Assembly (NCBI RefSeq): GCF_012567545.1
Contig: NZ_CP046182.1
Span: 126,324-190,323 of the forward strand
Source of the DNA: Enterobacteriaceae endosymbiont of Donacia fulgens
Lineage (GTDB): Bacteria > Pseudomonadota > Gammaproteobacteria > Enterobacterales > Enterobacteriaceae
Length of the DNA: 64,000 nucleotides
Direction of reading: 5' to 3'
A model generated the notes under the pieces. It ran no database searches. It was not told the DNA's origin and saw nothing but the letters and a program-made list of their open reading frames with translations. Position 1 is the stretch's first letter. Every line of letters begins with the position of its first letter. Below, in pieces: positions 62,133 through 64,000 of this stretch. A program made the translations under genes and the position numbers.

Positions 62133-62321
62133 AATCTATATATTTATACTATTTTAGTATATAAATATTTTATATTAGAATTTTATATAAGAAAATACAA
62201 TTTAAAATTAGATAAGAAGTTTTTTTGAAGTTTAAAAGATATAATTTTTAACTTAAATAAAATTTTAAAAATTAATTTTAAGAGAAATATTAATAAATAT
62301 TTTTAAATATAAAACATATTA

Positions 62322-62348
62322 CTCTCTTTATAAAATATAAAAAGAGAG
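62322..62348 (-). terminator. candidate terminator of ilvC
   Basis: An 8-bp perfect stem CTCTCTTT/AAAGAGAG with an 11-base AT loop begins 13 bases after the ilvC stop on the minus strand. The following sequence is AT-rich but not a clean U-tract. It has more G/C than its surroundings, which supports function. Between it and carA the remaining 190 bases show nothing else I recognise. Confidence 0.55.
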
Positions 62349-62361
62349 CAAATTTTTAGTT

Positions 62362-63843
62362 TTATTTTCTAATATTAATTAAAGATTTCATATGAATCAT
62401 ATAATTTCTTAATATATATCCTACTTTTTCTATAGGATGATTTCTAATATTATAATTTAAATCACGTAAATATTTATTATTTATTAATTTATTTTTTATT
62501 TGAACAATACCTAGATCTTCTGATGTAAGATTATTTATAAAATTTTTTAATAACGGGATAGCATTATTAGAAAATAAATAATTACCATATTCTGCTGTAT
62601 CTGATATAACTTTATTCATTTCATATAATTTTTTTCTTGCAATAGTATTAGCAATTAAAGGTAATTCATGTAGTGATTCATAATATGCTGATGCTGATGC
62701 TATACCTGATTCTATCATTAATTCAAATGATAATTCAATACTACTCTTAATTATAGCAATCATAAAAATCCCCTTATCAAAATAATCTTGTTCTTTTATA
62801 TTATTATCTTGAATATTTTTAGTTTTTTCAAAATTATTATTTTTATATATTTTTCTCCATTTAATTAAATTAATATTATTATTATTCCAATCTTCTATCA
62901 ATTTTTTTGAAAATTTTCCTGAAATTATATTATCTATATGTATTTTAAATAAGGGTTTTAATTTTTTTTTTAAAATTAATGATAATTCATAAGCACGTAT
63001 TTTATTCAAATTATTTAATCTATCCATCATTAAACTAATACCTCCTTGTTTTAAGGCTTCTGTAATAGTTTCCCATCCAAATTGGATTAATTGTGAAGCA
63101 TATGATGGATTAATATTTAATGTTAATAATTTATCGAATAATAAAATAGATGTTGTTTGTAATATTCCACATAATACTGTTTGTTCACCCATTAAATCTG
63201 ATTTTACTTCAGCAGAAAAAGATGATTCTAATATCCCAGCTTTATGACTTCCAATAGAAAAAGCCCATGATTTAGCAATATTAAATCCATTATTATGTAT
63301 ACCATTTTGATGAACAGCAATTAGGGCTGGTACACCAAAACCTCGTTTAAATTCTTCTCTTACTTCAGTTCCAGGACATTTAGGTGCTACCATAATAACA
63401 GTAATATTTTTAGGAATTTTTTCTCCTTCTTCAATAATATTAAAACCATGGGAATATCCTAATGTTGCTCCTTTTTTTATTAAAGGTTTTATTTTTTTTA
63501 AAATATTATGATGATGATTATCTGGAGTTAGATTAATTATTAAATCTGCATTTGGTATTAAATCTTTATAAGAACCAATATTAAAATTATTTTTATATGC
63601 TCTTTGCCAAGATAAATTTTTATTTTTTATAGATTCTTTTTTTAATGCATATGAAATATTTAATCCAGAATCTCTCATATTTAATCCTTGATTTAATCCT
63701 TGAGATCCACAACCTATAATAACAATATTTTTATTTTTTAAATAATTTATACTGTTTGTAAATTCTTCAAATTGCATTAATCTACATTTTTGTAAATTTT
63801 TTAATTTTTTACGAAAATTTAAATTATTAAAATAATTATTCAT
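62362..63843 (-). CDS. ilvC: ketol-acid reductoisomerase
   Basis: Catalyses the NADPH-dependent isomeroreduction step of valine, isoleucine and leucine synthesis. It has 493 residues (E. coli 491), the long class II form with a duplicated C-terminal knotted domain. The nucleotide loop [31 protein letters not shown], the Mg2+-binding [12 protein letters not shown] and the late [18 protein letters not shown] are conserved. AGGAT lies 8 bases upstream of the start. No ilvY neighbour or other branched-chain gene is in the window. Confidence 0.99.
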   Translation of the reverse strand: MNNYFNNLNFRKKLKNLQKCRLMQFEEFTNSINYLKNKNIVIIGCGSQGLNQGLNMRDSGLNISYALKKESIKNKNLSWQRAYKNNFNIGSYKDLIPNADLIINLTPDNHHHNILKKIKPLIKKGATLGYSHGFNIIEEGEKIPKNITVIMVAPKCPGTEVREEFKRGFGVPALIAVHQNGIHNNGFNIAKSWAFSIGSHKAGILESSFSAEVKSDLMGEQTVLCGILQTTSILLFDKLLTLNINPSYASQLIQFGWETITEALKQGGISLMMDRLNNLNKIRAYELSLILKKKLKPLFKIHIDNIISGKFSKKLIEDWNNNNINLIKWRKIYKNNNFEKTKNIQDNNIKEQDYFDKGIFMIAIIKSSIELSFELMIESGIASASAYYESLHELPLIANTIARKKLYEMNKVISDTAEYGNYLFSNNAIPLLKNFINNLTSEDLGIVQIKNKLINNKYLRDLNYNIRNHPIEKVGYILRNYMIHMKSLINIRK

Positions 63844-64000
63844 TAAATAATCCTATATTTTATTAATAAAACTATTATTTAGTTGATTTTTTTAATTAAT
63901 ACTATTTTATTATTTTGTTTAAAAAAATTATTTTTAATCAAAAAATTTTTATTTTATTAATATATAATTAATTTTAATAAAAATATTTTTATTAAAAAAT
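63844..64000. other. AT-rich upstream region of ilvC at the window edge
   Basis: These 157 bases carry the ilvC ribosome site on the minus strand and otherwise only A/T runs. I see no gene or clear promoter hexamers. Confidence 0.5.

Noticed and set aside
62145-62161. A PurR/ArgR-type operator before carA
   Set aside because: The 7-bp repeat TATACTA/TAGTATA does not match either consensus as I know it, and its distance and AT content fit chance.

Overview
The window is a dense, extremely AT-rich stretch of a reduced bacterial chromosome. Nearly every gene has its closest recognisable counterpart in Escherichia coli, and blocks of E. coli gene order survive with members missing. Together with short spacers, poly(A)/poly(T) runs, tRNAs without an encoded CCA end, one decaying gene and no mobile DNA, this indicates a long-term intracellular gammaproteobacterial (Enterobacterales-type) insect endosymbiont, comparable in style to Buchnera or Blochmannia. 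I cannot assign a genus. The standard genetic code fits all reading frames (UGG for Trp, no in-frame UGA).

Layout. 1-5.7 kb: gyrA (3' end off the window), mutS, ybhL. 5.8-19 kb: a dcw-type cluster, rsmH-murE-murF-mraY-murD-murG-murC-ddlB, then a DUF721/DciA gene on the other strand, then secA. ftsL, ftsI, ftsW, ftsQ, ftsA, ftsZ and lpxC are absent from their usual slots while all the peptidoglycan-precursor genes remain. 19-22.5 kb: dnaK-dnaJ behind a near-perfect heat-shock promoter. 22.5-31.6 kb: pepA, valS, argF, an isolated potD, tRNA-Asn, prmB, aroC. 31.6-38 kb: a peroxiredoxin, rsmC, apaH-apaG-rsmA-surA, divergent djlA. 38-48.5 kb: acpS-era-rnc-lepB-lepA, prlC, rlmB, miaA, mutL, tRNA-Gly. 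48.5-55 kb: orn, a psd pseudogene, epmA-efp, epmB, groES-groEL. 55-64 kb: tRNA-Phe, ompA, ygfZ, carB-carA, ilvC.

Taken together, the cell seems to make peptidoglycan precursors, to keep an OmpA-type outer-membrane protein with its chaperone SurA, and to secrete through SecA/LepB. lpxC and lptD are missing from their conserved positions and psd is broken, so lipopolysaccharide and phosphatidylethanolamine synthesis look lost or nearly lost. Biosynthetic genes that fit a nutritional role are aroC (aromatics), ilvC (branched chain), and argF with carAB (arginine/pyrimidines). Translation quality genes are well kept: rsmA, rsmC, rsmH, rlmB, prmB, era, rnc, lepA, miaA and the efp/epmA/epmB set. 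MutS/MutL repair and the DnaK and GroE chaperones also remain.

The points most worth a second look are the psd gene caught in decay (two in-frame stops and two frameshifts), the division-gene-free dcw cluster, the DciA-like helicase-loader candidate, the orphan potD, the MiaA P-loop with a lost glycine, and unusually long perfect hairpins between convergent genes. I found no CRISPR array, prophage, insertion sequence, rRNA or clear replication origin, and no convincing wholly new system.
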